From assembly GCA_021790555.1 (NCBI GenBank), contig JAJYGY010000284.1, forward strand, positions 1 through 5,626: a stretch of 5,626 nt of DNA, written 5' to 3'. The stretch's first letter is position 1, and every line of letters starts with the position of its first letter. The position numbers and the translations under genes were made by a program. Origin of the DNA: a bacterium. Its GTDB lineage: Bacteria; Oederibacteriota; JAJYGY01. The notes under the pieces were generated by a model, which did no database searches, had not been told where the DNA came from, and saw nothing but the letters and a program-made list of their open reading frames with translations. This document shows positions 1 through 5,626 of this stretch, one piece after another.

Positions 1-436
1 GGGGCAGGTGCTTCTCCTTGTTGCGCATGGCCACCTTGGCCTTGATGGCCTCCATGCGGGCCTTCTGCATCCCGGGCACCTGGGCCGAATAGGCCTGGCC
101 GTGGGCCCGCCGCACCCAGGCCTTCAGGAGCTGGGGCTGGCCGTGGATCCTCTCCGACACCAGCACCCACTGGCGCATCACCACGTCGCCCACGGGCTTC
201 CAGGGTTCGGCCCCCGGCGACCCCAGCAGCTCGGCGTAGGCGCTGGGGTCGCGCAGCCTAAGGCCGATGCGGCCGTCCTTCCAGACCAGGGCGTAGATGT
301 TGTCGGCGGCGAAAAAGGCGTCGCAGCCGAACATCCGCTTCCTCTCCACCTGGGCCAGCCCCTTGGAGGCCTCGGCAACCAGGGAAAGGAGGTACGTCAT
401 CAGGGACGCGTCCTTGACAGTTCTGGAGAGTGCCAT
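1..436 (-). CDS. TfoX N-terminal-domain protein, 3' end cut off by window edge
   Basis: 145 codons are visible from ATG at 436, with no stop before the left edge, so the C-terminus is missing. The start is fixed by a clean GGAGG (446-442) five bases upstream. Residues about 10-115 read as a TfoX/Sxy N-terminal domain: an N-terminal helix, then ERKRMFG (31-37), a beta stretch with FFAADNIYALVWKDGRIGLRL-like character (41-61), and the closing LLKAWVRRAH helix (103-112). The tail after about 117 is rich in Lys, Arg, Met and Ala and looks helical. In gamma-proteobacteria TfoX/Sxy activates competence genes with CRP, but stand-alone TfoX_N proteins are widespread and mostly uncharacterised, so no competence role is claimed. 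It follows msbA by 21 bp on the same strand and is probably co-transcribed. Family assignment rests on pattern recognition; function is unknown. Confidence 0.8.
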   Translation of the reverse strand, partial: MALSRTVKDASLMTYLLSLVAEASKGLAQVERKRMFGCDAFFAADNIYALVWKDGRIGLRLRDPSAYAELLGSPGAEPWKPVGDVVMRQWVLVSERIHGQPQLLKAWVRRAHGQAYSAQVPGMQKARMEAIKAKVAMRNKEKHLP

Positions 437-441
437 GCTTG

Positions 442-446
442 CCTCC
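442..446 (-). promoter_or_regulatory. Ribosome binding site of the tfoX-like gene
   Basis: GGAGG on the minus strand, five bases before the ATG at 436. It lies in the 21-bp gap after the msbA stop, so the gene can be translated independently from an msbA-led transcript. Confidence 0.75.
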
Positions 447-457
447 GAAAGGGGCCG

Positions 458-2224
458 TCATCCGCGCTTGGCCGGGCGCGTTCCGCCTCCCTTGTGCTGG
501 AACTGCATGCGGTAGAGGCGCGCGTAAAGGCCGTTCTTCTTCAGCAGCTCCCCGTGCCTTCCCTGCTCCACCAGCCTGCCCTTTTCCAGGACCACGATCT
601 TGGCCGCGTGCCGCACGGTGGACAGGCGGTGCGCGATGACCAGGGTCGTGCGCCGCCGCATCAGCCGGTCCATGGCCTCCTGGACCAGGCGCTCGCTCTG
701 GGTGTCCAGGGCGCTGGTGGCCTCGTCCAAAATGAGGATGGGCGGGTTCTTCAGGATGGCCCGGGCGATGGCCAGCCTCTGGCGCTGCCCGCCCGACAGC
801 CGCACGCCGCGTTCGCCGATCAGGGTGGCGTAGCCCAGGGGCTGGGCCATGATGAAGTCGTGGGCGTTGGCCGCCCGGGCCGCGGCCTCCACCTCCCCGG
901 TGCTGGCCGTGGGCTTGCCATAGGCGATGTTGGCGCCGATGGTGTCGTTGAACAGGAAGGTCTCCTGGGTGACGATGCCGATCTGGCCGCGCAGGCTGGA
1001 CAGGGTGGCCTTGCGCAGGTCCACCCCGTCGGCCGTCACGCGGCCCTCGCCGGGGTCGTGGAAGCGCGGCACCAGGTCCACCAGGGTGGTCTTGCCCGCC
1101 CCGCTGGGCCCCACGATGGCCACCACCTGCCCGGCCTTCACCTCCAGGTCGATGCTCTTCAGCACCGGCTTGCCCGGCACGTAGGAGAAGCCCGTGTCCT
1201 CGAAGCGCAGCGAGCGCTTCAGGGCCGGGATGGTCCGCGCGTCCGGGGCGTCCTGGATGGAGACGGGCTCGTCCAGCACGGCGAAGACGCGCCGGGCCGC
1301 GGCCAGGGAATTCTGGATGCTCTTGTTGACGTCGTTGGCCCCCCGGAACTGGGGGTACAGCGAAGCCACCAGGCCCACGATGGCGAAGAAGGTGCCCGTG
1401 GTCATGCCGCCCCCGATCACCTCCCGGCCGGCCAGGTAGATGAGGGCCGCCAGGGCCAGGCTGCCGATGACCTCCATCACCGGCCCGGACAGGGCCGAGA
1501 CCCGCACCTGCCGCATCACGGCCCGGTAGTGGGCGTGGGTGGCGTCCTTGAACTTGCGGTGCTCGTCCTCCTCCTTGCGGAAGGCCATGATCACCCGGAT
1601 GCCGCCCAGGCTCTCATGCAGCTGCGAGGTCAGCTCGGCCATGCGCTCCTGGCCCTCGGTGCTGTGGCGGCGGAAGCGCCGGCCGAACTGGATGAGGGGC
1701 CAGAAGGCCACCGGAAAGACGAAAAGGACGATGCAGGCCAGCCGCCAGTTCAGCCAGAAGACCCCGGCCAGCAGCCCGGCCACGTTGAAGCCCACCGACA
1801 GCACCTTGCCCAGGACCTCGGAGATGCCCCCGGGCAGCAGGTTGATGTCGTTGGTGAACATGGAGATGATCTGCCCGCCGCGCTGCTGGTGGTGGAAGCG
1901 CAGGGGCAGCTTTTCCAGGTGCCCGAACAGCTCGCCGCGCACGTCCATGGCGATGCGGTTGCTCACCCCGCCGTTGAGCAGGTCGGCCACGTAGTTGAAC
2001 AGGCCCTTGAACAGCAGGGTGGCCACGATGGCAGGAGGCAGGAAGATCAGCCAGTGGAAAGCCTGAACCTTGTCCGGGTTGTCGAAGATCTTGTCCACCA
2101 CCGGCTTGATTTCCAGCATGGAAAGCGTGTTCAGGGCCGCGCCCAGCAGGGTGCAGACCAGGGCCACCACCAGCCTGGCCTGGTAGGGGCGCGCGTATCC
2201 CAAGAGACGTTTGTAACCGTTCAT
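458..2224 (-). CDS. msbA: MsbA-type lipid A export ABC transporter (fused permease/ATPase)
   Basis: 588 residues, close to the roughly 580 of characterised MsbA. This half-transporter would dimerise in the inner membrane and flip lipid A-core from the cytoplasmic to the periplasmic leaflet using ATP. Residues about 15-315 are the six-helix transmembrane domain (hydrophobic stretches near 17-36, 58-80, 138-157, 161-180, 250-268 and 275-292). The nucleotide-binding domain follows and is complete: likely A-loop Tyr348, Walker A GPSGAGKTT (372-380), Q-loop Gln420, signature LSGGQ (476-480), Walker B ending LILD with Asp500 and catalytic Glu501, D-loop SALD (504-507) and switch His532 in AHRLST. 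The ATG at 2224 follows AAGGCGG with short spacing. It is the first gene of the leftward unit. A related multidrug or lipid exporter of the same superfamily cannot be excluded, but the fold, length and N-terminal region fit MsbA best. Confidence 0.88.
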   Translation of the reverse strand: MNGYKRLLGYARPYQARLVVALVCTLLGAALNTLSMLEIKPVVDKIFDNPDKVQAFHWLIFLPPAIVATLLFKGLFNYVADLLNGGVSNRIAMDVRGELFGHLEKLPLRFHHQQRGGQIISMFTNDINLLPGGISEVLGKVLSVGFNVAGLLAGVFWLNWRLACIVLFVFPVAFWPLIQFGRRFRRHSTEGQERMAELTSQLHESLGGIRVIMAFRKEEDEHRKFKDATHAHYRAVMRQVRVSALSGPVMEVIGSLALAALIYLAGREVIGGGMTTGTFFAIVGLVASLYPQFRGANDVNKSIQNSLAAARRVFAVLDEPVSIQDAPDARTIPALKRSLRFEDTGFSYVPGKPVLKSIDLEVKAGQVVAIVGPSGAGKTTLVDLVPRFHDPGEGRVTADGVDLRKATLSSLRGQIGIVTQETFLFNDTIGANIAYGKPTASTGEVEAAARAANAHDFIMAQPLGYATLIGERGVRLSGGQRQRLAIARAILKNPPILILDEATSALDTQSERLVQEAMDRLMRRRTTLVIAHRLSTVRHAAKIVVLEKGRLVEQGRHGELLKKNGLYARLYRMQFQHKGGGTRPAKRG

Positions 2225-2281
2225 GCCGCCTTGAAAGAATTGGGTTTGGGGCGGAAAAACCGCGAAAATGCCCGTTTTTAG

Positions 2282-2311
2282 ACTTTAAAGGCCGGCCCGA
2301 GGGTTTGTCAA
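2282..2311 (-). promoter_or_regulatory. Predicted sigma70-type promoter of msbA
   Basis: Reading the minus strand, a consensus TTGACA (2311-2306) is followed by an 18-base spacer and TAAAGT (2287-2282), which keeps the conserved T1, A2 and T6 of the -10 hexamer. Transcription would start near the A-run at 2275-2279, giving a leader of about 50 bases containing the msbA ribosome binding site. An alternative -10, TTTAAA (2289-2284), lies at 16-base spacing. Prediction from sequence only. Confidence 0.5.
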
Positions 2312-2322
2312 TGCGTTTGACA
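2306..2322. repeat. 17-bp inverted repeat TGTCAA-N5-TTGACA spanning both -35 boxes
   Basis: TGTCAA (2306-2311) and TTGACA (2317-2322) are exact reverse complements separated by TGCGT. Each arm is a consensus -35 hexamer for one of the two divergent promoters. The symmetry could simply be the two -35 boxes, or it could also serve as a binding site for a dimeric regulator; nothing in the window decides between these. Confidence 0.6.
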
Positions 2323-2345
2323 TGGCGGAACAGGCCCCCTAAAAT
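2317..2345 (+). promoter_or_regulatory. Predicted sigma70-type promoter of the ubiA operon
   Basis: A perfect TTGACA (2317-2322), an ideal 17-base spacer and TAAAAT (2340-2345, five of six matches to TATAAT). The -10 box ends only nine bases before the ubiA ATG at 2355. The nearest purines for initiation are G2349/G2350 or A2355 itself, so the transcript would have a leader of about zero to six bases. This is the strongest promoter match in the window, but it is untested. Confidence 0.65.
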
Positions 2346-2354
2346 ACCGGCCTC

Positions 2355-3227
2355 ATGAACCCAAGAAAAATAAGCGGTTTTCTCAAATTGGAGCACACCC
2401 TCTTTTCCCTGCCCCTGCTGTTCGCCGGGGCTGCCCTGGCCGAACGGCACCTGGGCCGGGGGATCGGCGGCCTGGGCTGGGCCAGGGCCCTGGGCCTGGT
2501 GCTGGCCGGCACCGGGGCGCGCACCTTCGCCCTGGCCTTCAACCGCATCCTCGACCGCTTCATCGACGCACGCAACCCCAGGACCAAGGGGCGGGAGCTT
2601 CCCAGCGGGGTCCTGAGCCTGGGGCAGGCCTGGGGCGTGGCCCTGGCCGGCCTTCTATTATATATAGGGTCGGCCTGGGCCCTGGGTTTCTGGTGCCTGG
2701 TGCTGTCGCCCATTCCCCTGGCCGTCTTCGTGGCCTATCCCTGGATGAAACGCTTCACCTTCCTGGCCCACGCCGGGGTGGGTGCCGGCCTCGGCCTGTC
2801 GGCCCTGGGGGGCTTCGTCGGCGCGGCCAACCTGCCGCCCCTGGACCCGGCGGTGTGGTGGGTGGCCCTGTTCACCTTTTTCTGGGTTTCGGGCTTCGAC
2901 ATCCTTTACGCCATCCAGGACGAGGCCTTCGACCGCCGGGAAGGCCTGCATTCCATCCCGGCCCGATTCGGCCCGCGCTCCGCCGCCCTGGCCGGCGCGG
3001 TCTGCCACTTCAGCGCCCTGGCCTGCCTGCTGGCCCTGCCCTTCGGCGCCTTCGCCTCCCACCGCCCGGCGGCCTTCGCCGCCCTGGTGCCGGTGGCCCT
3101 GCTGCTGGGCGCGGAGCAGCAGCTGGGGCATTCCCTGGAGCCCCAGGCCGCCTTCTTCAAGGTCAACGCCTGGGTGGGGGTCTTTGTTTTGCTTTACGTC
3201 CTGGCGGGTACTGGTAACATCTTTTAG
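2355..3227 (+). CDS. ubiA: UbiA-family polyprenyltransferase (4-hydroxybenzoate / MqnP type)
   Basis: 290 residues, the usual family length. UbiA enzymes are inner-membrane proteins that transfer a polyprenyl chain to an aromatic acid, using two Mg-binding Asp-rich motifs. Both are present: NRILDRFID (63-71, Asn63, Asp67, Asp71) and a second one at 182-193 (Asp182, Tyr185, Asp189, Asp193). The rest is a series of hydrophobic helices, and the N-terminal KLEHTLFSLP (11-20) is typical of the bacterial quinone branch. With UbiX and UbiD encoded downstream, the likely substrate is 1,4-dihydroxy-6-naphthoate for menaquinone, as for MqnP; 4-hydroxybenzoate for ubiquinone is the alternative. The start is supported by the conserved N-terminus, yet no Shine-Dalgarno precedes it and the predicted promoter almost touches it. 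Four consecutive AT-rich codons at residues 101-104 are unlike the rest of the gene. Confidence 0.88.
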   Translation: MNPRKISGFLKLEHTLFSLPLLFAGAALAERHLGRGIGGLGWARALGLVLAGTGARTFALAFNRILDRFIDARNPRTKGRELPSGVLSLGQAWGVALAGLLLYIGSAWALGFWCLVLSPIPLAVFVAYPWMKRFTFLAHAGVGAGLGLSALGGFVGAANLPPLDPAVWWVALFTFFWVSGFDILYAIQDEAFDRREGLHSIPARFGPRSAALAGAVCHFSALACLLALPFGAFASHRPAAFAALVPVALLLGAEQQLGHSLEPQAAFFKVNAWVGVFVLLYVLAGTGNIF

Positions 3228-3267
3228 GGGACGCCGCCGCGCTGGCATCCCGCATCCCTTCTTTCGC

Positions 3268-3271
3268 AGGA
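3268..3271 (+). promoter_or_regulatory. Ribosome binding site of ubiX
   Basis: AGGA six bases before the ATG at 3278. It supports this start, which also places the family's first beta strand (TVIGITGASG) directly at the N-terminus. Confidence 0.6.
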
Positions 3272-3277
3272 ACCCGC

Positions 3278-3838
3278 ATGCGGACGGTCATCGGCATCAC
3301 CGGGGCCAGCGGCGTCGCCTTCACGCTGGACTTCCTCAACCGCCTTCCCGGCGAGAAGTACCTGGTGCTCACCCAGTGGGGCCGCGAGCTGCTGCGCCAC
3401 GAGGCCGGCCTGGCCGAAAAGGACCTGAAGCCCCTGGCCACCCGGGTCTTCGCCGACTCGGACCTTTCCGCCCCCATCAGCTCGGGGTCCACGGCCTTCG
3501 ACGCCATGGTGGTGCTGCCCTGCTCGGCCGGCACGCTCAACAAGGTGGCCTGCGGCATCGCCGACACCCTGCTGACCCGCGCCGCCCTGGTGGCCCTGAA
3601 GGAGCGCCGTCGGCTGGTCCTGTGCCTGCGCGAGACGCCGCTTTCCACCCAGACCCTGCGCAACGCCGCCCAGCTTTCCGCCGACGGGGCCCTGGTGATG
3701 CCCCTGATGCCCCCCTACTACCAGCGGCCCCTGACCATGGAGGACGTGGTGAAGGGCTTTTCGCTGCGCCTTCTGCAGGCCCTGGGGCACCCCGTGCCGG
3801 ACCAGTGGAAGGCCGGCCAGATGGAAGCTCCGGAATAA
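3278..3838 (+). CDS. ubiX: UbiX-family flavin prenyltransferase
   Basis: 186 residues, within the range for UbiX. These cytoplasmic flavoproteins join dimethylallyl phosphate to reduced FMN to make prenylated FMN, the cofactor of UbiD decarboxylases. Visible hallmarks are the N-terminal FMN-binding GITGASG (6-12), PCSAGTL (81-87) followed by the GIADTLLTRAA helix (93-103), LKERR (107-111), RETPL (118-122) and the PPYYQRP segment (145-151) near the C-terminus, which carries conserved active-site aromatic residues in the family. The usual Tyr-Gly after GASG is Phe15-Thr16 here, a modest variation. It lies 50 bp after the prenyltransferase and upstream of the UbiD gene it should serve, corresponding to MqnM in the futalosine pathway. 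A related PPC-decarboxylase-type flavoprotein is unlikely given the RETP and KERR motifs. Confidence 0.9.
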   Translation: MRTVIGITGASGVAFTLDFLNRLPGEKYLVLTQWGRELLRHEAGLAEKDLKPLATRVFADSDLSAPISSGSTAFDAMVVLPCSAGTLNKVACGIADTLLTRAALVALKERRRLVLCLRETPLSTQTLRNAAQLSADGALVMPLMPPYYQRPLTMEDVVKGFSLRLLQALGHPVPDQWKAGQMEAPE

Positions 3839-3880
3839 AGCCGGCCGCGGCTTGAGCGGCGCCCGTCTCATCCCGTCAAC

Positions 3881-3885
3881 GGAGG
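3881..3885 (+). promoter_or_regulatory. Ribosome binding site deciding the membrane-protein start
   Basis: GGAGG lies seven bases before ATG at 3893. The in-frame TTG at 3887, which would add two residues, is only one base from this site and so cannot be the start. Confidence 0.75.
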
Positions 3886-3892
3886 GTTGATC

Positions 3893-4594
3893 ATGAGCAA
3901 GGGGGAGTTCCGCCTCGGGGAATCCATCCGGTTCGGCTGGTCCAACCTTTGGGCCCATCTCGGCGTCCTGCTGGCCTGTTTCGGCATCTATGTGGCCGTG
4001 GTGGCCGGGGTCGCGCTGCTGCGGGTGGTCTTCCAGATCCCCCCGCTGGCGGTGGGCCTGCTCAACGGCTTCGTCATCGGCCCCCTGCTGGCGCTGGGCT
4101 TCAATTCCATCGGCCTGAAGATCGTGGACGGAGGAGACGCCAGGATCGGCGACCTCTTCGGCCAGGGCTCCCTGATCCTGAAATACTGGCTCGTCCTGCT
4201 GGCCCTGCTGGCCGTCATGGCCCTGGCGGCCCTGCCGGCCCTGGTGGTGGCCGGGACCGGGGTCTTCCTGCTGACCGAGGTGCCCCGGGCCCTGGTGTGG
4301 CTGCTGGCGGCGCTGCTGCTCCTGGCCGCCTGGGCCTACCTGGCCCTGCGCCTGATGTTCGTGATGTGGCTGCTGGTGGACAAGGCCCCTTCGGTGGGGG
4401 CCTGCCTGCGGGGCAGCTTCGACGCCACGCGCGACCACGTGGCCGGGCTCTTCGTGCTGGGCCTGGCCCTGCTGGGCATCAACCTGCTGGGCCTGCTGTG
4501 CCTGGGGGTGGGCGTGGTCTTCAGCTCGCTGATGTCGCTGCTGATCTTCGCCCACGCCTACCGCGGGCTCGAAGGCGGCCCGGCGGCCGCGTGA
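3893..4594 (+). CDS. Uncharacterised multi-pass inner-membrane protein
   Basis: 233 residues from the ATG chosen by the GGAGG site. No enzyme motif is recognised. It begins with a short amphipathic stretch (FRLGESIRFGWSNLW, 6-20), then has about six hydrophobic segments near 20-42, 52-75, 97-128 (possibly with a break), 134-162, 184-204 and 205-222. Between them lie short polar patches: VDGGDARIGDLF (78-89), LLVDKAPSVGACLRGSFDATRD-like (160-181) and a terminal HAYRGLEGG (221-229). This pattern (GW near the start, DLF loop, vDk...A...S...T loop, YR near the end) resembles a loosely defined group of bacterial integral membrane proteins, perhaps DUF975-like, but I cannot confirm that. It sits 54 bp after ubiX and 37 bp before ubiD on the same strand, so it is probably co-transcribed; whether it takes part in quinone synthesis is unknown. 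Confidence 0.8.
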   Translation: MSKGEFRLGESIRFGWSNLWAHLGVLLACFGIYVAVVAGVALLRVVFQIPPLAVGLLNGFVIGPLLALGFNSIGLKIVDGGDARIGDLFGQGSLILKYWLVLLALLAVMALAALPALVVAGTGVFLLTEVPRALVWLLAALLLLAAWAYLALRLMFVMWLLVDKAPSVGACLRGSFDATRDHVAGLFVLGLALLGINLLGLLCLGVGVVFSSLMSLLIFAHAYRGLEGGPAAA

Positions 4595-4621
4595 CAGGCC
4601 GGCCGCCCCGGGAACCCAAGC

Positions 4622-4628
4622 GGAAGGA
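4622..4628 (+). promoter_or_regulatory. Ribosome binding site of ubiD
   Basis: GGAAGGA ends three bases before the ATG at 4632, so pairing probably uses its first bases (GGAAG). It supports the chosen start. Confidence 0.6.
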
Positions 4629-4631
4629 CGC

Positions 4632-5626
4632 ATGGACCTGCAATCCTACCTGAACCTGCTCGACCGCGAAGGCCTGCTCCACCGGGTGCGCGCCGAGGTG
4701 GACCCGGAACTGGAGCTCACCGAGATCGCCCTGCGCCAGTCGGCCCTGGGCGGCCCGGCCCTGCTCTTCGAGAGGGTCAAGGGCTCGCCCTTTCCCCTGG
4801 CCATCGGCCTCAACGGCACCCGGCGGCGCCTGCGCCTGGGCCTGGGGGCCGAGCCGGGTGAGCTGGGCAGGCGCCTGGCGCGGCTGGTCCAGGACCTGCA
4901 GCCCCCCAGCCTGGCCGGCCTGTGGAGGAACCGCCGCGCCCTCGCCCGGGCCCTGGCCATGCGCGTGCGCCGGCTGAAGACCTCGCCCGTGCAGGACGAA
5001 GCCGAGTTCCCGGGCGACCTCAAGTCCCTGCCCGCGCTGAAGTGCTGGCCCGGGGACGGCGGGCGCTTCATCACCCTGCCCCTGGTGGGCACGGCCGACC
5101 CCGCGACCGGCCGCCTGAACCTGGGCATGTACCGCATGCAGGTCTACAACGGCGGCGAGACCGGCATGCACTGGCAGATCGTGCGCGGGGCCGAGGCCCA
5201 CGCCGCCCGGGCCGCCGGAGGACGGCTTCCCTGCGCCGTGGCCCTGGGCGGCGACCCGGCCCTGACCCTGGCCGCCATCTTCCCCCTGCCCGAAGGCATG
5301 GAGGAACTGCCCTTCGCCGGCCTGCTGCGCGGAAGGCCCCAGCCCCTGGTGAAGGCCCTCACCCAGCCCCTGTGGGTGCCGGCGGACGCCGAGTTCGTCC
5401 TGGAAGGCTACGTGGACCTGGACGACCGGCGCCAGGAGGGCCCCTTCGGCGACCATTTCGGCCACTACAGCCTGGCCGCGCCCTACCCCACCTTCAAGCT
5501 CACGGCCCTGACCCGGCGCAAGAACCCGGTCTATCCCGCCACCGTGGTGGGCCGGCCGCCCCAGGAGGACAGGGTCTGGGGGGAGGCGGTCAACGAGTTC
5601 TCGGCGCCCTTCCTGAAGCTGATGCA
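4632..5626 (+). CDS. ubiD: UbiD-family prFMN-dependent decarboxylase (menaquinone/MqnL type), 3' end cut off
   Basis: 331 codons are visible and the frame runs open through the right edge; UbiD proteins are usually about 480-610 residues, so the C-terminal part is missing. The family removes the ring carboxylate from prenylated aromatic acids using the cofactor made by UbiX. Seen here are the N-terminal domain (1-120), the conserved LPALKCWPGDGGRF (133-146), GMYRMQ (165-170) with the likely catalytic Arg168, TGMHW (177-181), LEGYVDL (257-263), EGPFGDHFGHYS (269-280) and YPATVVGRPPQED (301-313). By comparison with the Arg-Glu-Glu triad of Fdc1, Glu269 and Asp274 should complete the active site; UbiD proteins commonly have Asp at the last position. 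With the linked ubiA and ubiX genes, the likely product is demethylmenaquinol from prenylated 1,4-dihydroxy-6-naphthoate. A ubiquinone role or another aromatic decarboxylase is the alternative. Confidence 0.88.
   Translation, partial: MDLQSYLNLLDREGLLHRVRAEVDPELELTEIALRQSALGGPALLFERVKGSPFPLAIGLNGTRRRLRLGLGAEPGELGRRLARLVQDLQPPSLAGLWRNRRALARALAMRVRRLKTSPVQDEAEFPGDLKSLPALKCWPGDGGRFITLPLVGTADPATGRLNLGMYRMQVYNGGETGMHWQIVRGAEAHAARAAGGRLPCAVALGGDPALTLAAIFPLPEGMEELPFAGLLRGRPQPLVKALTQPLWVPADAEFVLEGYVDLDDRRQEGPFGDHFGHYSLAAPYPTFKLTALTRRKNPVYPATVVGRPPQEDRVWGEAVNEFSAPFLKLM

Larger units (their letters stand above)
2225..2354. promoter_or_regulatory. Divergent control region between msbA and ubiA
   Basis: This 130-bp non-coding gap separates the start codons of two divergent genes and is visibly richer in A/T than its surroundings. 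It holds two outward-facing promoter candidates whose -35 boxes sit five bases apart as an inverted repeat at 2306-2322. The msbA leader side also contains a small GCGG-AAAAA-CCGC hairpin (2251-2263), too short to assign a role. Confidence 0.7.

Noticed and set aside
8..2281. A 757-codon open frame on the plus strand opposite msbA and the tfoX-like gene
   Set aside because: Its translation is dominated by Gly, His, Gln, Ala and Leu with no recognisable domain, which is typical of the antisense frame of a GC-rich gene. The opposite strand encodes an intact MsbA with all ABC motifs.
2656..2666. The AT island inside ubiA as an internal promoter
   Set aside because: It contains TATTAT/TATATA strings, but the bases 15-19 upstream show no acceptable -35 hexamer, and the next gene starts about 600 bp further on.
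2782..3855. A 357-codon plus-strand frame bridging the end of ubiA and all of ubiX
   Set aside because: It is out of frame with both real genes, is rich in Pro, Arg and Ala without domain structure, and overlaps two well-supported coding regions.
3844..3860. Possible terminator hairpin after ubiX (GCCGC, 7-base loop, GCGGC)
   Set aside because: The stem is only five pairs and no T-run follows, in sequence where such short GC stems arise often by chance.
3887..3892. TTG at 3887 as the start of the membrane-protein gene
   Set aside because: It lies one base after the GGAGG ribosome binding site; the ATG at 3893 has correct spacing.
3224..4633. A 469-codon open frame on the minus strand opposite ubiX and the membrane-protein gene
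   Set aside because: Low-complexity Gln/Gly/His-rich composition. The plus strand carries clear UbiX motifs and a ribosome binding site for each gene.
4521..5465. A 314-codon open frame on the minus strand opposite ubiD
   Set aside because: Composition is that of a GC-rich antisense shadow, while the plus-strand frame contains conserved UbiD motifs along its whole length.

Overview
The window looks like a very GC-rich chromosome segment of a Gram-negative bacterium. Codons end overwhelmingly in G or C. It carries a lipid A-type flippase (so probably lipopolysaccharide) and a UbiA/UbiX/UbiD gene set of the kind used for menaquinone in bacteria with the futalosine route. A Desulfovibrionaceae-like member of the former Deltaproteobacteria is my best guess. 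That is inference from gene content and style; there is no rRNA or other direct marker.

Layout: two transcription units diverge from a 130-bp intergenic region (2225-2354). Leftward on the minus strand are msbA (458-2224) and, 21 bp after its stop, a TfoX N-terminal-domain protein cut off by the left edge (1-436). Rightward on the plus strand are a UbiA-family prenyltransferase (2355-3227), a UbiX-family flavin prenyltransferase (3278-3838), an unrecognised multi-pass membrane protein (3893-4594) and a UbiD-family decarboxylase cut off by the right edge (4632-5626). Gaps in the rightward unit are only 37-54 bp and hold no convincing terminator, so it is probably one operon. No gene-free stretch exceeds 300 bp, and I see no RNA genes, mobile elements or CRISPR.

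How the genes fit together: UbiA attaches a polyprenyl chain to an aromatic acid in the membrane, UbiX makes prenylated FMN, and UbiD uses that cofactor to remove the carboxylate from the aromatic ring. In futalosine-pathway organisms the same three families act as MqnP, MqnM and MqnL on 1,4-dihydroxy-6-naphthoate, which is the most likely role here. MsbA flips lipid A-core across the inner membrane; the TfoX-like partner has no assigned role.

The most unusual structure is the divergent control region. Two good sigma70-type promoters point away from each other, and their TTGACA -35 boxes form a 17-bp inverted repeat. The rightward promoter lies so close to the ubiA start codon that its mRNA should be leaderless or nearly so, which matches the absence of a Shine-Dalgarno site. 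A second oddity is a run of four AT-rich codons inside ubiA. I did not find a clearly novel multi-gene system; the gene content is mostly recognisable housekeeping plus one uncharacterised membrane protein.
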